Assembly: GCA_017619295.1 (NCBI GenBank)
Contig: JAFZSQ010000084.1
Span: 22,683-86,682, forward strand
Source: Lachnospiraceae bacterium
GTDB lineage: Bacteria > Bacillota > Clostridia > Lachnospirales > Lachnospiraceae
Reading direction: 5' to 3'
DNA length: 64,000 bases
Positions 34,985 to 43,374 of the stretch are shown here, in pieces (within the stretch, counting starts at the first letter, position 1; each line of letters begins with the position of its first letter). The notes under the pieces are model-generated. The model worked only from the letters and a program-made list of their open reading frames with translations, ran no database searches and was not told the DNA's origin. A program made the translations under genes and the position numbers.

Positions 34985-36268
34985 TTACATATTTGCGAAT
35001 GCCTGAGTAAGATCGTCGATAAGATCCTGAGGATCCTCAAGGCCACAGGAAAGTCTGATAAGTCCTGCGGGGATTCCTGCATCACGAAGCTGCTCGTCTG
35101 TTAACTGACGGTGCGTAGATGTGGCAGGGTTTAAACAACAGCTTCTTGCGTCGGCAACGTGTGTCTCAATGGCAATAAGCTTAAGTCCTTTCATGAAAGC
35201 TTCCGCTGCAGGTCTTCCGCCCTTAAGCTCGAAGGATACTACGCCGCATCCTCCCTTAGGAAGATACTTCTTTGCTCTCTCGTAGTACTTGTCTGTGGGA
35301 AGTCCTGAATATGTAACTGTCTCTACCTCGGGGCGAGCCTTCAAAAACTCGGCAACTGCCTGTCCGTTTGCTGCGTGACGAGCCATTCTTACGTGAAGTG
35401 ACTCAAGTCCGAGGTTAAGATAGAAAGCGTTCTGAGGGCTCTGGATGCAACCAAGGTCTCTCATAAGCTGTGCTGTACATTTGGTAATGAATGCACCTTC
35501 CTTGCCAAACTTCTCGGCATAGGTGATTCCATGATATGAATCATCAGGTGTGCAAAGTCCGGGGAACTTATCTGCATGAGCCATCCAGTCGAACTTACCT
35601 GAATCAACGATTACACCACCAACACCAACGCCATGGCCATCCATGTACTTGGTTGTTGAGTGTGTTACGATATCGCAACCCCATTCAATAGGTCTGCAGT
35701 GTACGGGTGTTGCAAAGGTGTTGTCCATGATAAGGGGTACTCCGTGTGCATGAGCAACTTTTGCAAAAAGTTCAATATCCAAAACAGTGAGTGCAGGGTT
35801 TGCAATGGTCTCACCGAAAACTGCCTTGGTGTTAGGCTTGAATGCTGCGTTTAATTCTTCCTCTGTAGCATCGGGAGATACGAAGGTTACCTCGATACCC
35901 ATCTTGGGAAGTGTTACAGCAAAGAGGTTGAATGTTCCGCCATAAATGGATGAAGAGCAAACGAAGTGTCCGCCGTTCTCACAAAGGCAGAAGATTGCAA
36001 AGAAGTTTGCTGCCTGACCGGATGAAGTAAGCATTGCTGCGGTACCGCCTTCCATATCGGCAATCTTTGCTGCTACGAAGTCATTTGTGGGATTCTGGAG
36101 TCTGGTATAGAAATATCCGGAAGCTTCCAAATCAAAAAGCTTACCCATGTCTTCGCTGGTATCATATTTAAAAGTAGTGGACTGAATAATGGGAACCTGT
36201 CTGGGTTCTCCGTTGCCGGGTCTGTAGCCAGCCTGTACACACTTTGTATCTATTCTGAAATCGCTCAT
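34985..36268 (-). CDS. metY: O-acetylhomoserine sulfhydrylase
   Basis: 427 aa, the usual size for this PLP enzyme of the Cys/Met metabolism family. Makes homocysteine from O-acetylhomoserine and sulfide (or methionine from methanethiol). PLP Lys207 lies in THSTTKYMDGHG; other family blocks are YFYTRLQNPTNDF near residue 53, TSSGQAANFF and the C-terminal THVADARSCCLNPATSTHRQ. It stands alone with a hairpin terminator; no S-box or T-box is visible in the ~80 bp before it. Confidence 0.92.
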   Translation of the reverse strand: MSDFRIDTKCVQAGYRPGNGEPRQVPIIQSTTFKYDTSEDMGKLFDLEASGYFYTRLQNPTNDFVAAKIADMEGGTAAMLTSSGQAANFFAIFCLCENGGHFVCSSSIYGGTFNLFAVTLPKMGIEVTFVSPDATEEELNAAFKPNTKAVFGETIANPALTVLDIELFAKVAHAHGVPLIMDNTFATPVHCRPIEWGCDIVTHSTTKYMDGHGVGVGGVIVDSGKFDWMAHADKFPGLCTPDDSYHGITYAEKFGKEGAFITKCTAQLMRDLGCIQSPQNAFYLNLGLESLHVRMARHAANGQAVAEFLKARPEVETVTYSGLPTDKYYERAKKYLPKGGCGVVSFELKGGRPAAEAFMKGLKLIAIETHVADARSCCLNPATSTHRQLTDEQLRDAGIPAGLIRLSCGLEDPQDLIDDLTQAFANM

Positions 36269-36347
36269 TTTTAGTACCTCCGGAGCATAAATAGTCTAAA
36301 CAGGATTAATTATACTCTATCCTTTAACGGTTTACCATACAAAAAAT

Positions 36348-37139
36348 CTATTCAACTCCAAGGAGCATTCTATCGTTATCCAAAGCCTCACCTGATAACT
36401 CCTTAAATCTCTGAAGAAGATCTGCCACAGTCATGTTGGCTCTCTCCTCTCCCGAAACATCAAGGATAATCTTGCCCTTGTTCATCATAATGGTTCTGTT
36501 GCCAAGCTGAAGAGCCGACTGCATGTTGTGGGTAATCATCAAGCATGCAAGCTTTTCTCTCTCCACCACATCCTTGGTAATCTTAAGCACCTTGTCTGCA
36601 GCTGCAGGGTCAAGGGCTGCCGTATGCTCATCGAGAAGAAGGAGGCTTGGAGGATTAATGGTAGCCATAAGTAATGTCACAGCCTGTCTCTGACCACCGG
36701 AAAGAAGTCCCATGGGCTGTTTCATTCTATCCTCTAATCCCATACCCAGTTCTCTTAGCATATCTTTAAACTCTTCCCTCTGGGCGTGGCTGATTCTTGA
36801 AAGCCAGCCTCCACGTCCTGCCGCAAGGGTTAAGTTTTCTTCTATAGTCATGCCTGCTGCCGTTCCTCTTAAGGGATCCTGAAAAAGTCTTCCTATCTTA
36901 ATTGCCCTTAAGTACTCCGGCATAAGCGTTATGTCCGTATCATCAAGAAAAATCTGTCCGGAATCTGTAATAAAGTCTCCTGCAATGGCGTTAAACAGTG
37001 TGGATTTACCTGCACCGTTGGCGCCTATAACAGTAATGAAATCTCCGTCTTTCACCTCAAGGCTTACATTATCGATGGCAAGCTTTGCGTTGACGGTTCC
37101 GGGATTAAATGTCTTGGAAATATTTGATATCTTAAGCAT
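36348..37139 (-). CDS. Tryptophan-type ABC transporter ATPase
   Basis: 263 aa nucleotide-binding subunit with Walker A GANGAGKSTLF, signature LLSGGQRQAVTLLMA, Walker B LLLLDEHTAALD and switch His in ITHNMQSA. It is the third gene of the binding protein-permease-ATPase operon and overlaps the permease stop by 1 nt (TAATG). The arrangement matches the TrpXYZ-type importers of Firmicutes, and the Trp T-box upstream supports tryptophan as substrate. Confidence 0.9.
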   Translation of the reverse strand: MLKISNISKTFNPGTVNAKLAIDNVSLEVKDGDFITVIGANGAGKSTLFNAIAGDFITDSGQIFLDDTDITLMPEYLRAIKIGRLFQDPLRGTAAGMTIEENLTLAAGRGGWLSRISHAQREEFKDMLRELGMGLEDRMKQPMGLLSGGQRQAVTLLMATINPPSLLLLDEHTAALDPAAADKVLKITKDVVEREKLACLMITHNMQSALQLGNRTIMMNKGKIILDVSGEERANMTVADLLQRFKELSGEALDNDRMLLGVE

Positions 37140-38074
37140 TATCTTCCCTCCCTGTTAAGTTTCCTTAAGTTCATTCTTCTCTGCAAAAGAGGGAACTGCT
37201 TCTTTAAGTAAGGTCCGCTGATAGCGATAATTACTATCACGGAGGATACCAGCTTGAGCATGTAAGCCGGCATATTGAATCTCAGAGCAATGGTATAAAC
37301 CAGCCTGAAAAGGAAAGCACCGATAACCGCGCCGATTGCTCGTCTTGTAATTCCGCCCTTTGACATGATTGCTCCACCGATAAGTAAAGAAGCAAGGGCT
37401 ACGGTAACCATACCTGAGCCTATGTCTATGTTTACGGATTTCTGGGACTGTGCCAGCAAACATCCGCTTAATGCGGTAAAAGCATTGGCGATGCAAAGTC
37501 CTACAATTGTGGTAAAGGCGGGGTTAATGGATGATGACTTGACCATGTCCGGATTGTTACCGGTTGCTCTGATGGCGAGGCCGAGTCTGGTTTTTAAAAA
37601 GAAGGAAAGGAAAGTAACCACCAATGCCACTGCAACGAAGGCGATAATCAGCTTATAGCTGCTTGCCAAAAAGGTTCCTTCCAGTTTCTCCTTTAATATA
37701 GAAAAGATGGTATCCGTCTTGTTCATGTTAAGAAGGGACGAATTGCCCATAATGGCGATGTTTACGGAATACCATGCGGTGTTTACGATAATACCTGCAA
37801 GAAGGCTTTCAACGCCCATCTTGGTTTGTAGGAAAGCCACAACGAGGCCTGACAGCATACCTGCTGCCATGGCCGCGAAAATGGACAAATATGGGTGACC
37901 GGATATGGCTACCACCGCTCCGACTGTGGCGCCCATGGTAAAGCACCCGTCTGTTGAAAGGTCACAAACATTGAGCATTGTATAGCTTAAGTACAATGCA
38001 AGAACCGTCAGGGCTGAAAAAAGCCCCAGTTCCAATGCCGTCTGTATAAGTGGTCCCATATCCGCAAAATTCAT
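37139..38074 (-). CDS. Tryptophan-type ABC transporter permease
   Basis: 311 aa, BPD_transp_2 (branched-chain-type) permease with about eight to nine helices. Conserved pieces are LSYTMLNVCDLSTDGCFTMGA near residue 30, FLKTRLGLAIRATGNNPDMV and GGITRRAIGAVIGAFLFR. It follows the binding-protein gene by 21 nt and is probably the TrpY-like channel subunit. Confidence 0.9.
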   Translation of the reverse strand: MNFADMGPLIQTALELGLFSALTVLALYLSYTMLNVCDLSTDGCFTMGATVGAVVAISGHPYLSIFAAMAAGMLSGLVVAFLQTKMGVESLLAGIIVNTAWYSVNIAIMGNSSLLNMNKTDTIFSILKEKLEGTFLASSYKLIIAFVAVALVVTFLSFFLKTRLGLAIRATGNNPDMVKSSSINPAFTTIVGLCIANAFTALSGCLLAQSQKSVNIDIGSGMVTVALASLLIGGAIMSKGGITRRAIGAVIGAFLFRLVYTIALRFNMPAYMLKLVSSVIVIIAISGPYLKKQFPLLQRRMNLRKLNREGR

Positions 38075-38095
38075 TGTAAATCTCCCGTTAAATAA

Positions 38096-39199
38096 TTAGT
38101 TGAAGCTCTCTGCTGTCTGAATCTCTACAACCTTTGTGCAGAAAGGCTCGAATGTTGCCTTAACATCATCAAAGGTCAATCCAAGTTTATCACAAATCTC
38201 TGTGTTTACGGTAGCTGTTCCGTTATCAAATGTCTTAACGGGTGTTGATGCAGGGTCAGCGCCGTTAACAAGAATCTCTGCGATCATGTCTGCTGTCTCA
38301 ACACCAAGGTTAGCGTAGTCAACACCGTATCCAAGGAAAGCTCCGTTAAGTGCGAAGGAGTCAGCTCCTGCGTAGTGCTGGATGCCAGCGTCAGCCATCT
38401 TCTCATAGATTGAAAGCTCTGCTGTCATGATTGTGTTATCAGAAGGTGTGAAGATTGCTTCTACGCCGTCAGCGATGAATGCGTCAACTGCAAGTGAAAC
38501 TTCATCAACGTTTGTACCTGTGTGCTCTACATAAGCAATACCCTTAGCATCAAGGAACTCCTTAGCCTGTGCGATTGCTGTTGTGGAAGCGTCCTGTCCT
38601 ACATCATAAAGAAGGCCGACTTTTGCAATGTCAGGATTCTGAGCAAGGATAAGGTTCATGATTGCATTTGTATCAAGATAATCGGATGTACCTGTGATGT
38701 TTGCTCCGGGAGCCTCCATTGACTCAACAAGGCCTGTTGCAAGGGGATCTGAAACTGCTGCGAAAACAACTGGAATCTTGTTGTCCTCTGTAGCGCCCTG
38801 CATTGTCATTGCAACGGGTGTTGCAACACCAACCATAAGGTCAACCTTGTCTGCCACGAAGTTTGCAACGATCTGTGAAAGAACGTTGGAGTCTGCGTTA
38901 CAGTTATCATACTCGATTGCGAAAGTTACGTTCTTCTCTGCTGAAATCTCATTAAGACGATTCTGAATGTTCTCAACAATCTGGTTTAATGAAGCGTCAT
39001 CAACGTAGTTGCAGATACCGATTGTGAAGTCTGCTTCTGCAGATGTTGTCTCTGTGCTCTCAGTTTCCTCTGAAGCGGTTTCTGTTGCTTCAGCTGTTTC
39101 AGCTGTCTTTGTGTCTGTGGAAGCAGCTGCCTCTCCACATGCGCATAAACCAAATACCATGGTCATTGCTGTTAATACTGCTACAATTTTCTTTTTCAT
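38096..39199 (-). CDS. Tryptophan-type ABC transporter substrate-binding lipoprotein
   Basis: 367 aa. Start at ATG 39199 after AGAGGAC; the frame further upstream lies inside the T-box leader. Lipobox FGLCAC near residue 22, a Thr/Glu/Ala-rich linker to ~65, then an ABC_sub_bind (PF04392) fold beginning FTIGICNYVDDASLNQIVEN, with GVATPVAMTMQGA and FTPSDNTIMTAELSIY. This family includes TrpX of streptococci, and the leader specifier codon UGG agrees. Confidence 0.9.
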   Translation of the reverse strand: MKKKIVAVLTAMTMVFGLCACGEAAASTDTKTAETAEATETASEETESTETTSAEADFTIGICNYVDDASLNQIVENIQNRLNEISAEKNVTFAIEYDNCNADSNVLSQIVANFVADKVDLMVGVATPVAMTMQGATEDNKIPVVFAAVSDPLATGLVESMEAPGANITGTSDYLDTNAIMNLILAQNPDIAKVGLLYDVGQDASTTAIAQAKEFLDAKGIAYVEHTGTNVDEVSLAVDAFIADGVEAIFTPSDNTIMTAELSIYEKMADAGIQHYAGADSFALNGAFLGYGVDYANLGVETADMIAEILVNGADPASTPVKTFDNGTATVNTEICDKLGLTFDDVKATFEPFCTKVVEIQTAESFN

Positions 39200-39271
39200 A
39201 ACTAAGTCCTCTTTCTGCGCCCCTTGGCGACTTTTTAAGTGTTTTCCCCGGGACAAGTCGATTTTTATAAT

Positions 39272-39547
39272 AAAAAAAAACCCGTCCCTGCAGTTGTTCT
39301 GCTGGGACAGGTTGAATAATCTACCTGCGGTGCCACCCGGCTTGGTGTTATAAACACCCACTTAACGCATACTGTCATATGCTTAACTTTGATTACGGAG
39401 GTCATACTCCGTCTTCCATACTCTGCTTACGCATTTCCGGTCGCCCTCTGAAGCCCATTCGGCCAAGCACTCCATGCTGCAATCCCACCACCTGCAGCTC
39501 TCTGTGAAGAAGCCCGCTTTGCTTACTCACTCTTCATCAATGGTTTA
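39272..39547 (-). ncRNA. Tryptophan T-box riboswitch (specifier UGG)
   Basis: Read on the minus strand. Stem I begins TGAAG, which pairs with CTTCA at its far side. The specifier loop has the expected 5' AGTA and, opposite, GAA followed by TGG (39457-39455), the Trp codon. The distal part, with AGAGAGCTGC and GGTGGTGGGA, matches the T-box stem I tip. The T-box core GGGTGGCACCGC is at 39338-39327. A terminator, CCTGTCCC/GGGACGGG (39311-39304, 39288-39281), is followed by nine T. Uncharged tRNA-Trp should favour the antiterminator and turn on the importer genes. Confidence 0.9.
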
Positions 39548-39553
39548 AACAGA

Positions 39554-39582
39554 AGTTACCACAGGTTCAACTGTGGTGTCAA
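39554..39582 (-). promoter_or_regulatory. Promoter of the T-box operon, with a dyad between its boxes
   Basis: TTGACA (39582-39577), a 17-bp spacer and GTAACT (39559-39554). The spacer and the edge of the -10 contain CCACAG/CTGTGG arms (39576-39571, 39564-39559), a possible repressor site. Confidence 0.65.
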
Positions 39583-39602
39583 GCATTTTTTACTTTAAAG
39601 TG

Positions 39603-40250
39603 TTAAATTATTTCAAGAAGCTCACTTATATGGTCAATTATGTGCTCTGCTCCGGTCTCCTCCAAAGCCGCTCTTTTGGAGATTCCGTAGGTTACGGCGC
39701 AGGTGTGAATCCCCGCTCCCTTACCCATACTTATGTCAAAAGCAGTATCTCCTACAACAATGGCGTCCTCGGGATTAATACTCAAATCCTTAAGTGTCTT
39801 AAAAACAGGTTCCGGATCGGGCTTATGGTTCTTTGTATCATCAGCTCCAAGAACATATTGGAAAAAGTCCGTCATATCCCAGCTCTCAAGAAATCCTCTT
39901 AATGAGGGATTGTTTCTGGAGCTTGCTATGGAGCACATTATGCCTCTCTTTTTAAGCTCCTCCAAAACTTCTCTTATTCCGTCGAAAACTGTGGGGGGAT
40001 ATTCTACCTTGGATATGGCGAAGGTATCTCTTGCTACCCTTACACAGTCCTCAATCGTCTTATCTGAAGCGTCGGGATACAAAAGTCTGTATCCATCTTC
40101 GGCGGGAAGTCCGATAACCGATGCACACTCATCGTCACTCTTAACCTCAAGTCCGAGTCTTCTCATCATCTCCTGCTTGGATACAACAATGGACTTTCTT
40201 GTATCGGCAATGGTTCCGTCGAAATCAAATATTACAAGTTTAATGCTCAC
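39603..40250 (-). CDS. HAD-family phosphatase (phosphoglycolate phosphatase-like)
   Basis: 215 aa. HAD superfamily with a cap: motif I FDFDGTIADT with Asp9/Asp11, motif II SIASSRNNPS, motif III Lys in NHKPDPEPVF, and motif IV VVGDTAFDISMGKGAG. Cytoplasmic; the substrate could be phosphoglycolate, a sugar phosphate or pyrophosphate. Its start overlaps the larE stop by 4 nt, so the two are translationally coupled. Confidence 0.85.
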   Translation of the reverse strand: MSIKLVIFDFDGTIADTRKSIVVSKQEMMRRLGLEVKSDDECASVIGLPAEDGYRLLYPDASDKTIEDCVRVARDTFAISKVEYPPTVFDGIREVLEELKKRGIMCSIASSRNNPSLRGFLESWDMTDFFQYVLGADDTKNHKPDPEPVFKTLKDLSINPEDAIVVGDTAFDISMGKGAGIHTCAVTYGISKRAALEETGAEHIIDHISELLEII

Positions 40251-41065
40251 TTCTTTAAAACCTCGTTCATGCTGCCGACTCTGTAGCCCAATAAATCCAA
40301 AGTTACATATCGGAAGCCTATCTTTTTTAGTTCTTCGCAGATTTCATTTCGAAGTTCTTCTTTCGAAATACTCTCAATATCGTACGACGGAACTTCAATT
40401 CTGGCAAGGTCTCCGTGAACTCTTACTCTCTCTTCTCTGAAACCCTTGTCTATAAGGAACTGCTCAGCCTTATCAACCATAGCCAGTTTCTCAGGGGTTA
40501 TCTCCTCACCGTAAACAAATCTTGAGGCAAGGCATGCGTAGGAGGGCTTATCCCAGGTGGGAAGCCCCAGTTCTTTTGAGATTGCTCTGATGTCAGCCTT
40601 GGTAAGGCCTGCTTCCCTTAAGGGGCTCTTGACCTTTAACTCAGCCACAGCCTCAAGTCCCGGTCTGTAGTCTCCAAGGTCATCCATGTTTGAGCCTTCT
40701 GCCACATACTCGATTCCATGTTCTTTGGCTATTCTTTGTATCTCTCCAAAGATATCGAACTTACAGTAATAGCAACGTCTCGGGTCATTAAAGCGAACCT
40801 TCTCCTCCTTAAGAGGGTCAGTCTCAGCCATCTCCAAGATTATGCCTCTTTCCTCACAGAATTTCTTTGCTTCCTTTATCTCTCTTTCGGGCACGAAGGA
40901 ACTCACTTCCGTAACGGCAATGGCCTTATCACCCAAAACCTCGTGAGCCACGGTAATAAGAAGTGTCGAATCCACTCCACCAGAAAAACCCACGGCCAGA
41001 GAGCCGAGGGTCTTTATGTATTCTTTCAGTTTATTTAATTTCAGTTCTGTTTCTTTTTCTAACAT
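40247..41065 (-). CDS. larE: LarE-type ATP-dependent sulfur transferase
   Basis: 272 aa. PP-loop SGGVDST at 28-34; family blocks EGSNMDDLGDYRPGLEAV and KPSYACLASRF. LarE supplies sulfur for the nickel-pincer cofactor of lactate racemase and relatives. Three cysteines, 98 and 101 (RRCYYCK) and 178 (ACLAS), are arranged as in LarE forms that carry a 4Fe-4S cluster rather than sacrificing a single Cys; this is inference. No larA, larB or larC lies in the window, so the user of the cofactor is elsewhere or the protein does another job. Confidence 0.85.
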   Translation of the reverse strand: MLEKETELKLNKLKEYIKTLGSLAVGFSGGVDSTLLITVAHEVLGDKAIAVTEVSSFVPEREIKEAKKFCEERGIILEMAETDPLKEEKVRFNDPRRCYYCKFDIFGEIQRIAKEHGIEYVAEGSNMDDLGDYRPGLEAVAELKVKSPLREAGLTKADIRAISKELGLPTWDKPSYACLASRFVYGEEITPEKLAMVDKAEQFLIDKGFREERVRVHGDLARIEVPSYDIESISKEELRNEICEELKKIGFRYVTLDLLGYRVGSMNEVLKK

Positions 41066-41074
41066 GGTAAAACC

Positions 41075-42070
41075 TTAATATCCTATTTTTGCGAGAACCT
41101 CGTCAAGGAATCTGGCGTTTGTAAGTGAGAAATCCTCAGTAATGTAGGGCTTCTCCTTGCCTTCTATGGCTCTTGTGAGCTGGCTTACCTCAAGGCAATA
41201 GTTGTTACTTACGGTAATCTTTCTGGTAATCTCCTTGCCTTCGGATAACACCTTATAAGTTACATCTCCCGACTGATTATACTCAACGTCAGATCTGATA
41301 TATCCTTTATCTCCGTGAATGAAGAGCCTGTCATAACGGTGATTTGTATCAACGCCAAGGTTCATTCCCACGTTAAATGTGGCTCTGATTCCATCCTCGA
41401 ATTCTATCATGGTCTGGGCCAGCTCATCAACACCGTTATCAGAAAAATAAGCATCTGCCATAAGATTCACGATTCCGTCCCTGTAGCCCTTATTAGATGC
41501 AGCATTAAGGATAGTAAGAATCAAGGTTGAGCAATAGCAACCCACATCATAAACCGCTCCGCCGCCCTGCTCCTTATAAAGGCGCACATTCTCGGAATAA
41601 TTCTGCGTATGGAAAGCAGTATCGATAAAGTCCACCTTGCCGATAAGACCCGATTTAATATCATCCGTAAGGGATTTGATGTACTCGTTATGAAGGTATG
41701 CGTAGGCTTCCATGAGATAAACATTATTCTCCCTGGCTGCCTTAAACATCTCCTCTGCTTCCTTGGCATTCATAGCCATGGGCTTTTCAACCAGTACATG
41801 CTTTCCTGCCTTTAATGCCTTAATTGCCCATTCGGCATGAAGGTGGTTGGGCAAGGGAACATAAACGGCCTGAACATCAGGATCGTTTAAAAGATTCTCA
41901 TAGCCCACATAATATTTCTCAAAGCCAAATTCTTCTTTGTATCTCTTGGCTTTCTCTTCGTTTCGTCCTGCTACTGCGTAGAGTTCGCAATCTTTTGCCA
42001 AAAGCATACCGGGAATTGTACATCCCTTCGCTATGCCTGCGGTTCCAAGTACGCCCCATTTAACGCTCAT
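41075..42070 (-). CDS. Gfo/Idh/MocA-family oxidoreductase
   Basis: 331 aa. N-terminal Rossmann fold (WGVLGTAGIAKGCTIPGM, residues 5-22) for NAD(P), the conserved VLVEKPMAMNAKEAEEMF with the EKP motif, and the C-terminal sheet domain with DVGCYCSTLI. Such enzymes oxidise or reduce sugars and related polyols; the substrate is not readable. It sits 9 nt before larE and 15 nt after the alcohol dehydrogenase stop, in one operon. Confidence 0.88.
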   Translation of the reverse strand: MSVKWGVLGTAGIAKGCTIPGMLLAKDCELYAVAGRNEEKAKRYKEEFGFEKYYVGYENLLNDPDVQAVYVPLPNHLHAEWAIKALKAGKHVLVEKPMAMNAKEAEEMFKAARENNVYLMEAYAYLHNEYIKSLTDDIKSGLIGKVDFIDTAFHTQNYSENVRLYKEQGGGAVYDVGCYCSTLILTILNAASNKGYRDGIVNLMADAYFSDNGVDELAQTMIEFEDGIRATFNVGMNLGVDTNHRYDRLFIHGDKGYIRSDVEYNQSGDVTYKVLSEGKEITRKITVSNNYCLEVSQLTRAIEGKEKPYITEDFSLTNARFLDEVLAKIGY

Positions 42071-42085
42071 AGAATACCTCCCGGA

Positions 42086-43264
42086 TTATTTGGCTGCCTT
42101 AAATATAGCAAACATGTCCTCTTCCTTGAGGAACTTGGCTGAGCCCTTGCCGCCGTTAACACCTACGGCACACTTATGAGCCATCACCTTCATGTCCTCT
42201 TCGGTTGCGTTAACGCCCAGTTCTCTTAAGTTTGTGGGCATGTTGATTTCGCGGTAAAAATCTTCAACCGCTTCTATACCCTTAAGGGCGATTTCTTCGT
42301 CAGTTCCCACTTCAGGAACATCCATAACCTTAATGGCAAATCTCTTAAATCTGGGGAGGCAATCCTTGTACACATATCTTGCCCAGCTTCCCCAGATAGC
42401 TGCCAGACCTGCACCATGAGCCACGTCATATAAACCGCCCAGCTCATGTTCAAGCTTATGAGTCATCCAGTCGCCGCCGTCGCTTCCGCATCCGGTAAGA
42501 CCGTTGTGTGCAAGACTTCCTGCCCACATAACCTCTGCTCTGGCATCGTAATTCTTAGGATCTTTAACAAGAATCTTGGCGTTCTCTTTCACGGTGCGAA
42601 GGAGTCCCTCTGCCAGAGAATCTGTAAGCTCCATATGTCCGCCGTTTGAGAAATAACGCTCCATTGTATGCATCATGATATCAGTGCATCCGCAAGATGT
42701 CTGATAGTCAGGCAAAGTCATTGTAAGCTCGGGATTCATGATGGCGAATTTGGCTCTTCCGAAATCAGAGCTATAGCCTCTCTTAACAAGGCCCTCTTCC
42801 TTTGTAATAACGGAAGAATCACTCATTTCACTTCCCGTTGCGGCAATGGTAAGGATTACGCCAAGAGGAAGGCAGCCTTTGGCCTGTCTCTTGTAATCGT
42901 AGAAATCCCATACATCACCTTCATTAAACACACCGTAGCCAATGGCTTTGGCTGAGTCAATGGCACTTCCGCCGCCAACTGCCAAAAGGAAATCTATATT
43001 TTCTTTCTTACAAAGTTCGATACCTTCACGCACCAGCCCAAGTCGGGGATTAGGAACTGCCCCACCTAATGAAACATAGGAAATTCCGGCTTCATCCAGG
43101 GTGTCCGTAACCTTCTTCATAAGGCCGCTTCTTATTACGCTTCCACCGCCGTAATGAATAAGAACCTTCTTTCCTCCAAATTCCTTTATAAGTTCGGCAA
43201 CCTTTGATTCTGTGCCTTTACCGAAAACAACCTTTGTTGGTGTGTAATACTTAAAATCAAACAT
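42086..43264 (-). CDS. Iron-containing alcohol dehydrogenase
   Basis: 392 aa from ATG 43264, which follows AAGGAGGGG. Type III alcohol dehydrogenase: GGGSVIRSGLMKKV and GGGSAIDSAKAIGYG bind NAD(P); metal ligands are expected in the DIMMHTMERYFS and HKLEHELGGLYDVAHGAGLAAI blocks. It resembles NADPH-dependent butanol dehydrogenases (BdhA-like), so a reductive role on short aldehydes is plausible but not proven. Confidence 0.9.
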   Translation of the reverse strand: MFDFKYYTPTKVVFGKGTESKVAELIKEFGGKKVLIHYGGGSVIRSGLMKKVTDTLDEAGISYVSLGGAVPNPRLGLVREGIELCKKENIDFLLAVGGGSAIDSAKAIGYGVFNEGDVWDFYDYKRQAKGCLPLGVILTIAATGSEMSDSSVITKEEGLVKRGYSSDFGRAKFAIMNPELTMTLPDYQTSCGCTDIMMHTMERYFSNGGHMELTDSLAEGLLRTVKENAKILVKDPKNYDARAEVMWAGSLAHNGLTGCGSDGGDWMTHKLEHELGGLYDVAHGAGLAAIWGSWARYVYKDCLPRFKRFAIKVMDVPEVGTDEEIALKGIEAVEDFYREINMPTNLRELGVNATEEDMKVMAHKCAVGVNGGKGSAKFLKEEDMFAIFKAAK

Positions 43265-43374
43265 ATTTGACCCCTCCTTATGTGGTTTCATTTAAATACC
43301 CAAGTACTTTTATAGTATATTGCGTCAAATACATCGTCAAGTCCAATCCTGCTTTTAAAATAGGCAGAAAATGC

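Noticed and set aside
39200-39361. Upstream extension of the Trp-type binding protein
   Set aside because: It would translate the T-box antiterminator and terminator; the lipoprotein signal starts at 39199.
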